From: Paenibacillus taichungensis
GTDB lineage: Bacteria > Bacillota > Bacilli > Paenibacillales > Paenibacillaceae
DNA: 64,000 bases
Assembly: GCF_003287275.1 (NCBI RefSeq)
Contig: NZ_QEVW01000012.1
Span: 124,001 to 188,000 of the forward strand
Direction: 5' to 3'
In this document: piece by piece, positions 53,660-61,921 of the stretch
Layout of the letters: every line of letters starts with the position of its first letter
Numbering within the stretch: the stretch's first letter is position 1
Program-made: the position numbers and the translations under genes
Notes under the pieces: model-generated
Database searches by the model: none
The model's input: the letters and a program-made list of their open reading frames with translations, nothing else
Told to the model about the DNA's origin: nothing

Positions 53660-55393
53660 TCATTCTGTTTGTCCGTTCTCAATCTCATATAATCGATCGT
53701 AGTCCTCGATATTAAAACTGTATAACTGCATGGCCGTTTTGCCAGAGGAGGGCGCAAGCTCTCTCGGATGATCGAATCGAAATACTCGCTGGAGAATCTG
53801 CTCAACCTGCTCTTCCTGTCCATTCCGCTTGGCGATCTGCATATATTCGTAATCGCGGATGCCTCGCTGCAGCCACTTATAACGCAGCGAAAGCAGCGGT
53901 TTGCCCCTTTTTCCCGGGTAAACGAAATTGGTATCCCCAGCCTTCCATATCATAGGACGATAGGAAAGCCTCTCCAGAGGTTTGTCGGGCCACACGGTAT
54001 AATTCCACCGTAAAAAGCCGTCCAATTTCAGCTTTTCTGCGAGCCAAGGGATCACCCTGGACTCAATCGACGGCGAACTGAGGAACGTGTTGGGTTTCTC
54101 AGGTGAGCAGCAAACGTAAAACGTAAATGTCCCCTTCACTTCTTTTCTTAACTGTTCTAGCTGTTCATACTCTTCTGCAGCACAGTCAAGGACAGGCACA
54201 TAATCAACAATTCCTTTGATATGTTTACGAATAAACTCGGTATGATTGATGGCTGCTTTATAGCGGAATGATGGTGCCATCTCGCGTAAGCATGCTAAAC
54301 TTTCCTCAAATAAGCTGATATCAGCCGGTTCATCAGCAACAACGCGAACACGGTCAATCCAATTTTGCGAGATAAAATGCTGCTCTAATGCCACGATATA
54401 AGCGCTAAGATCTGATTTATTTCGGATAAACTTATAGCTCCCCGCTTCTTCATCATAATAGCGGACGCGAATGGCATCGGGGTAATCATCCACAACTCCC
54501 CCGAACCCTTCGTCCTCATGCTTCCAAATATTGATCAAACCGAATACTTCTATTTCTTGGCATATTCCGTGCTTCTCACCTATCTCAACATACCGATCCA
54601 GGTACGTAAAATCATAATCGAATCGCCCGTCGCTCCTTCTCACAATCTGAACGATACTATATTCATTCAAGTCGGATGGCTCAGCATCGATAAATGATCG
54701 CTGTCCGCTCCAAGGCTCCTCTGAAACAACAAGCGTCAACGCCTTTTGTCCAAGCTGAGACAAGCTGTGAAGATATGAATCAAGAAACGTGAAATGTTCA
54801 TCAGACCAATAGGAAACATCATATTTTCTTGCAATATTACAGTTATGCTGCCACAAGTCCAAAACGAAAGTATAATTTTCAGGCTCTGGCAGCACTTGTT
54901 CACTGATCGTTAAACGAAACGTCAGTTCTTTCTCCAAAACCTCATCCTCGAACATCGTATGCGTGTAGAATTTTAGCTTGCCTTCATATTGACCACTTGC
55001 AACGGAATCATCGGCATGAAGCTCCACCCACAAAGGTTGGATCTGACGCTTCCTAAGCCATTGATAGGGTTCATCCAGCAGAACATCTGAAGTCATAACG
55101 CGATTATCGTCCTCTATCAACCCGATAAGCTGAAGATCGATCTTGCAGGGAGCATCCGTTTCCACCTCGCAGCGCACAATTTTGATCGGGCCGCCCTTCC
55201 ATAACAGGGCATCCCGGTTCATCGTAACGAGCATATCCTCTTGATCTGAGCTGACCAATGCCTGGAAGGCGGCGCTGTCATTTTTACAGCAGCGAAGTTC
55301 CAAGTGTTTCACCTGTGTGTCTTCACGTCCCTGATTCCACCAATTGGACGACCACACATACTTATAGAACATGTTTTGCAAACCACAGTTCAT
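53660..55393 (-). CDS. GH123/DUF4091 family glycoside hydrolase, probable beta-N-acetylgalactosaminidase
   Basis: A 577-residue protein. The N-terminal 180 residues are beta-rich, and the rest is a TIM barrel with the DUF4091/GH123 features: a D354-E355 pair in VVADEPADISLFEE (GH123 uses an adjacent Asp-Glu pair), and the C-terminal FLRWNYTVWP, DTNFVYPGKRGKPLLSLRYKWLQRGIRDYEY. GH123 includes exo-beta-N-acetylgalactosaminidases described from Paenibacillus. There is no signal peptide, so it acts on imported glycans. The ATG at 55393 follows GGAGG. Activity is inferred; DUF4091 members are diverse. Confidence 0.82.
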   Translation of the reverse strand: MNCGLQNMFYKYVWSSNWWNQGREDTQVKHLELRCCKNDSAAFQALVSSDQEDMLVTMNRDALLWKGGPIKIVRCEVETDAPCKIDLQLIGLIEDDNRVMTSDVLLDEPYQWLRKRQIQPLWVELHADDSVASGQYEGKLKFYTHTMFEDEVLEKELTFRLTISEQVLPEPENYTFVLDLWQHNCNIARKYDVSYWSDEHFTFLDSYLHSLSQLGQKALTLVVSEEPWSGQRSFIDAEPSDLNEYSIVQIVRRSDGRFDYDFTYLDRYVEIGEKHGICQEIEVFGLINIWKHEDEGFGGVVDDYPDAIRVRYYDEEAGSYKFIRNKSDLSAYIVALEQHFISQNWIDRVRVVADEPADISLFEESLACLREMAPSFRYKAAINHTEFIRKHIKGIVDYVPVLDCAAEEYEQLEQLRKEVKGTFTFYVCCSPEKPNTFLSSPSIESRVIPWLAEKLKLDGFLRWNYTVWPDKPLERLSYRPMIWKAGDTNFVYPGKRGKPLLSLRYKWLQRGIRDYEYMQIAKRNGQEEQVEQILQRVFRFDHPRELAPSSGKTAMQLYSFNIEDYDRLYEIENGQTE

Positions 55394-55425
55394 TCCAATC
55401 TGCACCTCCGTGTCTAATCTGAAAG

Positions 55426-55469
55426 CCCCTAATTCCGCCTCCCGTTCAGTCTAGAAGGTGGAATTAGGT
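55426..55469 (-). promoter_or_regulatory. Intercistronic hairpin between binding-protein and GH123 genes
   Basis: On the minus strand CCTAATTCCACC pairs with GGCGGAATTAGG with a loop of about 18 bases. It has no T run and probably stabilises the upstream message or reduces read-through. Confidence 0.5.
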
Positions 55470-55482
55470 GGGGATTTTCGAA

Positions 55483-57174
55483 TTATTTCGTATCAATTGC
55501 CCTCTGGTAAATTTCTATATACTGACCAAGCTGCAGGCCGTCCAGACCTTTCACATATGAATCCCATTCTTTCTCGATGTCCTTGCTGCCCGTAATGAAC
55601 TGAGCCATGTTTGACTTGACGTAATCTCGGATTGATGTTTTCAGTTGAGCCGCTACCTGCGTGTCTTCCAATGCAATGAATACGCTGGACGGATAATTCT
55701 CCTTCGATTGGAACGGCTCATATTTGGCTGATTCACGCTTCAGACGAACCTCGTAAGCGCCTTCAGCAAGCGGATCCTGCAGAGCTGCCCATGAGTCACG
55801 ATACTGGTATGTGCGGAGGGACGGTCCAAGCTGATCCCAACGGTCGTTATACGTAATTTTGGTTTCACCATCAGAAATAATTGCATAAGTTGCCGGGTTG
55901 CCGTCCATACCCAGCTCACCTTCCTCTGCTTTACGCCATCCTTCGCCTTCCGGACCATGCTCTTGATTCACAATGGCTTCTTCTGTGTACAAGTAGTCAG
56001 CCAAACGGATTGCGGCGATTTTCTGTTCATCGGTCGCTTTGTTCGTAATAGCCATTTGCGATACACTTACTCCCGCAAAGTACCCAGCTTGCTGCACACC
56101 ATTCGGTCCTTTGAGGGGAGGAACGGTGACATACTCTTTATGACGCGGGTGTTTGTCATCGGGGCTGTGGGCGTAACTGATTAGAGCGGTTGTAATGCTG
56201 CCAATCACATTCGCGTCTTGACGGTTGCCCAACTGCTGGATGGCATCGGAGTTTTGTGTGAATGATGCTGGATCGATCAGGCCTTCCGTGTAGAGCTTTT
56301 TCAAGTACAATAATCCCTGCTTCCATTCTTCCTTATTGGCGACGAAATCCACTTTGTCGTCCTTTACCTGGAGAAAAGTCCCGTTGTCTTTGTCCACCTG
56401 ATCGTCGATGATGAACGAATTCATCAAGAAGGAAGCGACGTTCCCTGCCCACATGTCGTCAGCGCCGGTAAGCGGAATTTCGTCTTTTATACCATTACCG
56501 TTTGGATCATTTTCTTTAAAAGCTTTTAGCACTTCATAAAACTCGTCCGTTGTTGACGGCATTTTTAACCCAAGCTTATCCAGCCAGGACTGATTGATCC
56601 ATAGCTTCTGGGCATAGTTGCAGTGATAGCACTCGTTCACTTGCGGAAGTGCATATATGTTGCCGTCCGGTGAAGTGATGGAGCTTTCCAGGTACGGCAG
56701 TTCAGCCATTGCTTTTTTGAAGTTAGGCGCATATTTATCAATCAAGTCGTTCAGTGGAATAAACACACCCTCTTTGCCGTACTTCATCTGCTCTTCTTTG
56801 GTTAAGCTCCCATGCAAAATGACTTCGGGATAATCACCGCTTGCCAGCATCAATTGTTTACGGTCGTTTAGCGCTTTTTCGGGTACGAGATCCCATTTTA
56901 TTTGAATATTCGTCTTGTCCTGGAGGTATTTCGTGAATGTATTGGTTTCCATATTCTCTATGACGGCGTACTGTGGAGCAAACATTTTGATCGTCATGGG
57001 CGTATTGACAATCGGATATTCCCCAACGGGTGTGAACACGTCGCTTGCTTCTGGTGCACTGGCAGAAGGTGTATTCGTAGTTGTGTTCGAATCCCCGCTA
57101 CAGGCGCTCAAGACGAGTGATAAACAGAGTGCAGCTCCGAGGACGCACGAGAATGACTTTTTCCATGTTTTCAT
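55483..57174 (-). CDS. LplA-type sugar-binding lipoprotein
   Basis: A 563-residue extracellular lipoprotein: signal peptide and lipobox LSAC (Cys25), then a Ser/Thr/Asn tether and a large solute-binding fold of the LplA group (MTIKMFAPQYAV, FTKYLQDKTNIQIKWDLVPE, LASGDYPEVILHG, NGIKDEIPLTGAD). The ATG at 57174 follows GGGAGGGG; the upstream frame is an artefact. LplA-type proteins bind large or complex oligosaccharides. Here the neighbours (GH123, GH29) suggest a fucosylated, GalNAc-containing glycan. Confidence 0.92.
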   Translation of the reverse strand: MKTWKKSFSCVLGAALCLSLVLSACSGDSNTTTNTPSASAPEASDVFTPVGEYPIVNTPMTIKMFAPQYAVIENMETNTFTKYLQDKTNIQIKWDLVPEKALNDRKQLMLASGDYPEVILHGSLTKEEQMKYGKEGVFIPLNDLIDKYAPNFKKAMAELPYLESSITSPDGNIYALPQVNECYHCNYAQKLWINQSWLDKLGLKMPSTTDEFYEVLKAFKENDPNGNGIKDEIPLTGADDMWAGNVASFLMNSFIIDDQVDKDNGTFLQVKDDKVDFVANKEEWKQGLLYLKKLYTEGLIDPASFTQNSDAIQQLGNRQDANVIGSITTALISYAHSPDDKHPRHKEYVTVPPLKGPNGVQQAGYFAGVSVSQMAITNKATDEQKIAAIRLADYLYTEEAIVNQEHGPEGEGWRKAEEGELGMDGNPATYAIISDGETKITYNDRWDQLGPSLRTYQYRDSWAALQDPLAEGAYEVRLKRESAKYEPFQSKENYPSSVFIALEDTQVAAQLKTSIRDYVKSNMAQFITGSKDIEKEWDSYVKGLDGLQLGQYIEIYQRAIDTK

Positions 57175-57282
57175 AGTTATGACCCCTCCCATTTATCGAA
57201 CATTAATTTCAATTACGGAAGCATTCTATCTGCTTTTCAACCCCTCACCTCCTTAAATGCTGGTTGAGCTACCTCCCCGTCA

Positions 57283-58182
57283 CTATCCTTTTAATGAACC
57301 AATCATGACACCTTTAACAAAGTGCTTCTGTACGAACGGATAAATGATCAGGACAGGTGCGCTTGCGACAACGATAAGCGAATATTTAAGCAAATCCTTC
57401 AACCCTTGCTGCGCCAACATCTGATCGACATTGCTCACCATGGTCGGATCGATCGAGTTCAGAATAAGAATGTTACGCAACACGATCTGTAACGGGAACA
57501 ATTCTGCAGATTTCAGGAAAATCAAAGCATCAAAGTAAGCGTTCCAGTGCCCTACAGCGTACATCAGCGTCAACACAGCCAAAATGGGTTTGGAGAGCGG
57601 AATTACCATACTGGTAATGAACCGGATGTCACTACACCCATCGAGTTCGGCAGCTTCCGCAATTTCCTCGGGAATCGTGGTCTGGAAAAAGGTCCGGGCG
57701 ACAATTACTTGAAACACCGCCATGGCTCCTGGCAATATCATCGCCCATCGTGTATCAAGGATATGAAGGTTTTTTACTACGAGATATAAGGGGATTAGCC
57801 CTCCTTCGAACATCATCGTTATAACTAGAAGGACCATGATGAAATTACGTCCGTAGAACGTTTTTCTGGCGAGCGGATAAGCAAGCATAACAGTCAAAGC
57901 AACGTTGACTGCTGTACCTATGACTGTGTAATAGAGCGAGTTCAAGTAACCGAAAACGATTTGTGGATTTCGAAACACCGCTTTATAGCCTTCCAGCGTA
58001 AAGTCGACGGGCAACAGCCACACCTTGCCGGATACGACGGCTTGCGGTGAGCTAAACGATGATGAAATGATAAAGATGAGCGGAAAAAGAACGACAATCG
58101 TCACCATGATCAAAAAAGTATAGACACCGATTAGAAATAAACGGTCACCATACGATTCCCGAATCCTTGACGTTTTGAACAT
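57283..58182 (-). CDS. Carbohydrate ABC transporter permease, LplC type
   Basis: A 299-residue membrane permease with about six helices, EAA loop EAAELDGCSDIRFITSMVIPLSKP and C-terminus FVKGVMIGSLKG. It follows its partner permease after 30 bases and precedes the binding-protein gene by about 108 bases. It shares its plan with the permease at 1317, but the sequences differ, so the two importers are paralogous rather than a recent duplication. Confidence 0.93.
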   Translation of the reverse strand: MFKTSRIRESYGDRLFLIGVYTFLIMVTIVVLFPLIFIISSSFSSPQAVVSGKVWLLPVDFTLEGYKAVFRNPQIVFGYLNSLYYTVIGTAVNVALTVMLAYPLARKTFYGRNFIMVLLVITMMFEGGLIPLYLVVKNLHILDTRWAMILPGAMAVFQVIVARTFFQTTIPEEIAEAAELDGCSDIRFITSMVIPLSKPILAVLTLMYAVGHWNAYFDALIFLKSAELFPLQIVLRNILILNSIDPTMVSNVDQMLAQQGLKDLLKYSLIVVASAPVLIIYPFVQKHFVKGVMIGSLKG

Positions 58183-58212
58183 ACTTGTTCCTCCTTTCTG
58201 CTGATTTTGCTG

Positions 58213-59208
58213 TTACCATAAACTCGAACTGGATAACTTCTTCGCAATATAGTTAACGCTCACAAGAAGAATCAGATTGATAATCGAGTTAAAGAAACCG
58301 ATCGCCGTCGAAAAGCTGAAGCTCGAGCTGAGCAGCCCCACCTTATACACATAGGTAGAAATGACCTCTGAGGTGCTGATGTTTAGTGGATTTTGCATCA
58401 AATATACTTTTTCAAACCCAACTTTCATGAAATTCCCCAAATTCAATATGAGCAGAATGACGGACACCGGGATAAGGCTTGGTAAATCAATATTGAAAAT
58501 TTTCTGCATCCGGGACGCACCATCCACTTTTGCCGATTCATACAGTTCAGGGTTGACTCCTGCCAATGCTGCGATGTAGATAATGGCACCATAACCTGAA
58601 AATTGCCAGACATCCGACCACACATATATCGATTTGAACAAGCTGGGAATTCCCATGAAATTTGTATTCTCAATGCCGAGTATTTGAGTGAACTTGCTAA
58701 TAATCCCAACACTCGGCGATAAAGTTACGATGAGAATAGAAACCATGATAACCGTTGAAATAAAGTAAGGCGCATAGGTGATCATTTGTACACTGCTTTT
58801 GAAAAAACCGTTACGAATTTCATTTAATGCAAGTGCCAATAGAATCGGAGCAGGGAAACCAACAAGCAAACCGTACATATTAATGCCAAGTGTGTTCTTC
58901 AAATACAGCCAAAAGTTTGGTGATTCAAAAAATTGATCAAAATATTTCAGTCCGACCCATGGGCTACCCCAAATACCTTGGATGACGTTGTACTCTTTAA
59001 AAGCAATGACGACGCCAGACATAGGTATATACTTGAAAATGACCAAATACAGCAACGGTAGAAATACGACCAAGTATAACTGCCAGTGACGCTTCATTTT
59101 TTTTCCAATGAAGCGTAATGATGATTTGCTGTCAGGCAATGCAGGTTCATGTGGCTGGCCTTGCAATGAAGTTTCGGGTTTCCTGATTCTCTTTTGCATG
59201 CTTGACAT
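58213..59208 (-). CDS. Carbohydrate ABC transporter permease, LplB type
   Basis: A 331-residue permease with an unusual hydrophilic N-terminal tail of about 40 residues before the first helix, then the family stretch FKYIPMSGVVIAFKEYN and the EAA loop ESAKVDGASRMQKIFNIDLPSL. It is the first gene of the operon permease-permease-binding protein-GH123-GH29. A cre-like site sits about 30-43 bases upstream of its start. A shorter start, MKRHWQ at residue 38, is possible but has no better site. Confidence 0.92.
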   Translation of the reverse strand: MSSMQKRIRKPETSLQGQPHEPALPDSKSSLRFIGKKMKRHWQLYLVVFLPLLYLVIFKYIPMSGVVIAFKEYNVIQGIWGSPWVGLKYFDQFFESPNFWLYLKNTLGINMYGLLVGFPAPILLALALNEIRNGFFKSSVQMITYAPYFISTVIMVSILIVTLSPSVGIISKFTQILGIENTNFMGIPSLFKSIYVWSDVWQFSGYGAIIYIAALAGVNPELYESAKVDGASRMQKIFNIDLPSLIPVSVILLILNLGNFMKVGFEKVYLMQNPLNISTSEVISTYVYKVGLLSSSFSFSTAIGFFNSIINLILLVSVNYIAKKLSSSSLW

Positions 59209-59237
59209 ATGCTCCTTCTCCTTCCGTTCGATCTAAT

Positions 59238-59251
59238 TGTTTGCGCTTACA
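59238..59251 (-). promoter_or_regulatory. cre-like site upstream of the GH123-GH29 operon
   Basis: TGTAAGCGCAAACA on the minus strand matches 13 of 14 positions of TGWAANCGNTNWCA. It lies just before the first permease gene. Confidence 0.6.
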
Positions 59252-59335
59252 TTCTACATAGTAAAGTAGGATAACGAGGTCCAGCAAGAAACAATAATCG
59301 TTAACTTAACCGTCTTCGCATGGCCTGAAAATACG

Positions 59336-59368
59336 CAGCAGCTCCGGTGATTAGCCGGAGCTGCTGCA
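59336..59368 (-). terminator. Terminator-like hairpin after the membrane regulator gene
   Basis: GCAGCAGCTCCGG pairs perfectly with CCGGAGCTGCTGC around a six-base loop. The tail on the minus strand is GTATTTTC, a weak T run. It separates the regulator gene from the transporter operon. Confidence 0.65.
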
Positions 59369-59434
59369 TGAAATACATTATGAAATTGCTAGGCAAGCAG
59401 GCGTAGCAAACCATTTTCAACCAGTTAACCAAAT

Positions 59435-61657
59435 TCAACCGATCTGTCTGCGCGCTGCTTCTTCGCGGAATTCGCTTGGGGAGTAGCCTACCACTTTCTT
59501 AAACACACGGCTGAATGAGATCGCGCTTGTATAACCTACCTTCTCAGCTACCTCCTGCATGGAACCTTGCGTTTCCGTGAGCAAGCGCTTTGCGGCCTGC
59601 AAGCGGATGTCAATCAAGAAGTCGACGAATTTCTGTCCGGTCTCTTCCCTGAATAGCTTGCTTACATATTTTCCATTAATGTTAAAGATTGAACTGAGAT
59701 ATTCAAGCGACATGTTCGGATTGGCATACTGCTCTTCGATCATTTTTCGCATATCTCGTATGGTAGCTGCATGCAGACGCCTGTTTTGCGCTTCCTTCAA
59801 ATCTGTGAAAAAGCTGTTCAACACGGTCAAAGATTCTTCCCGCATTTGCTCAAGTGAATGGCACTCATCTATGATTTTACTGAGCCTCGGTAATCCATCT
59901 CGCATCCATATTTCTTGGACCTCTTTTGTCATCCCGGAGATTTCCAATCCCAAATAGTAAATGAAATAATTCATCAGATTTGTAATTTCATCTTTCGTTA
60001 ACAACCCTAACTTCATTTCATTCATGAGCTTATCGTACTTCGTCTTCCATTCGTCCTCAAGAAGTCTGAACGACTGGATGATGGATCGAATTACGTTTAA
60101 TTGTGAGAACACCTCAACCTGACCGTGATTTGTGATGTGTTCGCTAGTAATGAGCCTATTTTCTCCAAGCACTATCTTATATTTAAGCGCCCTGAGTGCC
60201 TCTTTATAAGAATTTGCGACGCTTGAAAGCTCTGTAACCTGCTCACCGATACCTACCGTTACCGTAAATTTCAGATTTTCCTGCACCCACACACGAACGC
60301 TCTCGAAAAGTTTGTATGTTATGGAAGTACCTGCTTCCTCCCCACTGTCCACAAATACCATGACACTTAGCTGAAATGCCGAAGTCCACTCGGACCAAAG
60401 CGCGAGCCCATATTTTGGAGCAAGCTCCTGAATAACACTACGTAGCGCGAATTTAAGAAGGTTTTGGTCTCTGCGGGAGTATCGGCAGCAAAAATCACTG
60501 TATTTATCCATTTCGATCACAAGTACGACTTGTTTATTAAACGAGTATGGAAGCTGAAGACTGTTTGTTTCTCCTATCCATTCCTCATGGGTTAAACCCA
60601 TGTCACCTTCAATGAGTTGGTGGAACAAGTACCTTTTTCGCAAATGCAGATCTTCATCGTGCTTTTGCTGATACTGATTTGATTGCTCAATAATATTGGA
60701 CAAGGCCGATTCGATGAAGGAAAATTCATCTCCCAACTCCTTGGACAAAGGGAGACGGTAACCGCGGATTCGCGCCACAATCTGTTCCAGCGGTCTTGAA
60801 TTGCGTCTGGTAACATAGAGCAACCATACAAAACCACCCCCGATCGTCACGATACCGATGATAAACCAGACATTATATAATGAAGAGATCACATGGAACA
60901 ACTTTCCATTTATAAGTCCGCTTTGGTAGGACCATCCGGTATAGCTCGATACATAATTGGAGAAGATCTTTGATTGTTCTTTAGAATGCAGATCACTAAA
61001 CAAATCGTTTCCCGCGGCGTCCCGAATTCCGATAAAGCTTGTTTTTGAATCGTATAGGTCAGCAATACTGTTCTGTAACGAATCAGTTGCCACATTGACG
61101 ACGATCATGCCTTTCTCGCCTGTAATAAATGGCGCTCCCCGTACCAAACTAACGACAGACTTACTCCCTTTTGTAGAAAACTGCTCGAAGCTTCTTACGC
61201 CCGACCATTGCTTGGATGCGAGCGGATCCATAGACTTTTTAATAAATGGCTCATCCCTGTAGTTGCTAAGTTGATCACTTGTCGCATTACTGAGCACGAA
61301 ATTGTCTTCATAACGCACAAAATAGATTGAATCAATCATGGGGTAATAGGATATCATATCCTGCATTTTTTTAACTGCGCTTATGTTGATGAAAATGTTA
61401 TTCTTCTCTTCATTATTGAAGAAATCAATCAACTGCTTATTATTTATTGTTTCCGACATGATCATATTGTCTATCGCCTTCAGGGAAGTATCGATCAGAC
61501 GCATCGCCTGTAATGATAGCATTTTATTGGCGTTAAGCGCCTCCTTACGGCTTTGTTCGCTTAGTATCTGAAAAAAAACAAAAAACGTAAACGTGACCAC
61601 GACAATAAAAATCGGCATATAAGAAAACAGCAATCGATTAAATAACGTTTTCCTCAT
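59435..61657 (-). CDS. Membrane-bound AraC family regulator (YtdP/YesS type)
   Basis: A 740-residue one-component regulator. A first membrane helix (about 8-30) and a second (about 258-280) flank an extracytoplasmic Cache-like domain of about 220 residues. A HAMP-like stretch and a central domain of about 330 residues follow, and a C-terminal AraC double helix-turn-helix ends the protein (about 640-735: LEYLSSIFNINGKYVSKLF, EKVGYTSAISFSRVFKKVVGYSPSEFR). Such proteins sense a sugar outside the cell and activate the adjacent importer operon, here the genes at 52363-59208. It has its own cre-like site. Confidence 0.9.
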   Translation of the reverse strand: MRKTLFNRLLFSYMPIFIVVVTFTFFVFFQILSEQSRKEALNANKMLSLQAMRLIDTSLKAIDNMIMSETINNKQLIDFFNNEEKNNIFINISAVKKMQDMISYYPMIDSIYFVRYEDNFVLSNATSDQLSNYRDEPFIKKSMDPLASKQWSGVRSFEQFSTKGSKSVVSLVRGAPFITGEKGMIVVNVATDSLQNSIADLYDSKTSFIGIRDAAGNDLFSDLHSKEQSKIFSNYVSSYTGWSYQSGLINGKLFHVISSLYNVWFIIGIVTIGGGFVWLLYVTRRNSRPLEQIVARIRGYRLPLSKELGDEFSFIESALSNIIEQSNQYQQKHDEDLHLRKRYLFHQLIEGDMGLTHEEWIGETNSLQLPYSFNKQVVLVIEMDKYSDFCCRYSRRDQNLLKFALRSVIQELAPKYGLALWSEWTSAFQLSVMVFVDSGEEAGTSITYKLFESVRVWVQENLKFTVTVGIGEQVTELSSVANSYKEALRALKYKIVLGENRLITSEHITNHGQVEVFSQLNVIRSIIQSFRLLEDEWKTKYDKLMNEMKLGLLTKDEITNLMNYFIYYLGLEISGMTKEVQEIWMRDGLPRLSKIIDECHSLEQMREESLTVLNSFFTDLKEAQNRRLHAATIRDMRKMIEEQYANPNMSLEYLSSIFNINGKYVSKLFREETGQKFVDFLIDIRLQAAKRLLTETQGSMQEVAEKVGYTSAISFSRVFKKVVGYSPSEFREEAARRQIG

Positions 61658-61701
61658 ATCCAGCCCCCAATTTTTTAAACGGAATGATATTTATTACATA
61701 T

Positions 61702-61715
61702 TGTACACGCTTACA
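61702..61715 (-). promoter_or_regulatory. cre-like site upstream of the membrane regulator gene
   Basis: TGTAAGCGTGTACA on the minus strand matches 13 of 14 positions of TGWAANCGNTNWCA, about 45-58 bases before the start codon. Confidence 0.55.
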
Positions 61716-61717
61716 TC

Positions 61718-61862
61718 TGAAGACGTCCATACAAACGGTAAGTCCACCACTCAACAATATGTAGACGAATTCCCTCTTTTTTGGCCATACAAAAATGCAC
61801 CCCCTAGAATTTCATCGGCTAAACCCAGAGGTTTTTCCAATGTCTATTCTAAGGGGTGCACT
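61718..61862 (-). mobile_element. Possible remnant of an IS3-family (IS150-like) left end
   Basis: On the minus strand, TGCACCCCTTAGAAT at 61846-61860 is repeated in opposite orientation at 61796-61810 with one mismatch. It is followed by a short frame reading MAKKEGIRLHIVEWWTYR, which resembles the start of an IS3-family OrfA (MAKK... then IRLH..EGWTYR) with an internal deletion. No transposase core is left. The assignment is from memory of such ends and could be wrong. Confidence 0.4.
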
Positions 61863-61870
61863 TCACTCAA

Positions 61871-61894
61871 CAGTAAGAGTCATTCTCTTAACTG
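61871..61894 (-). terminator. Hairpin after the DUF4832 gene
   Basis: CAGTTAAGAG pairs with CTCTTACTG across a short loop, about 30 bases past the stop codon. The T run is poor. Confidence 0.45.
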
Positions 61895-61921
61895 TCTGAC
61901 TGGAAGGGGATTGCTGACCTT

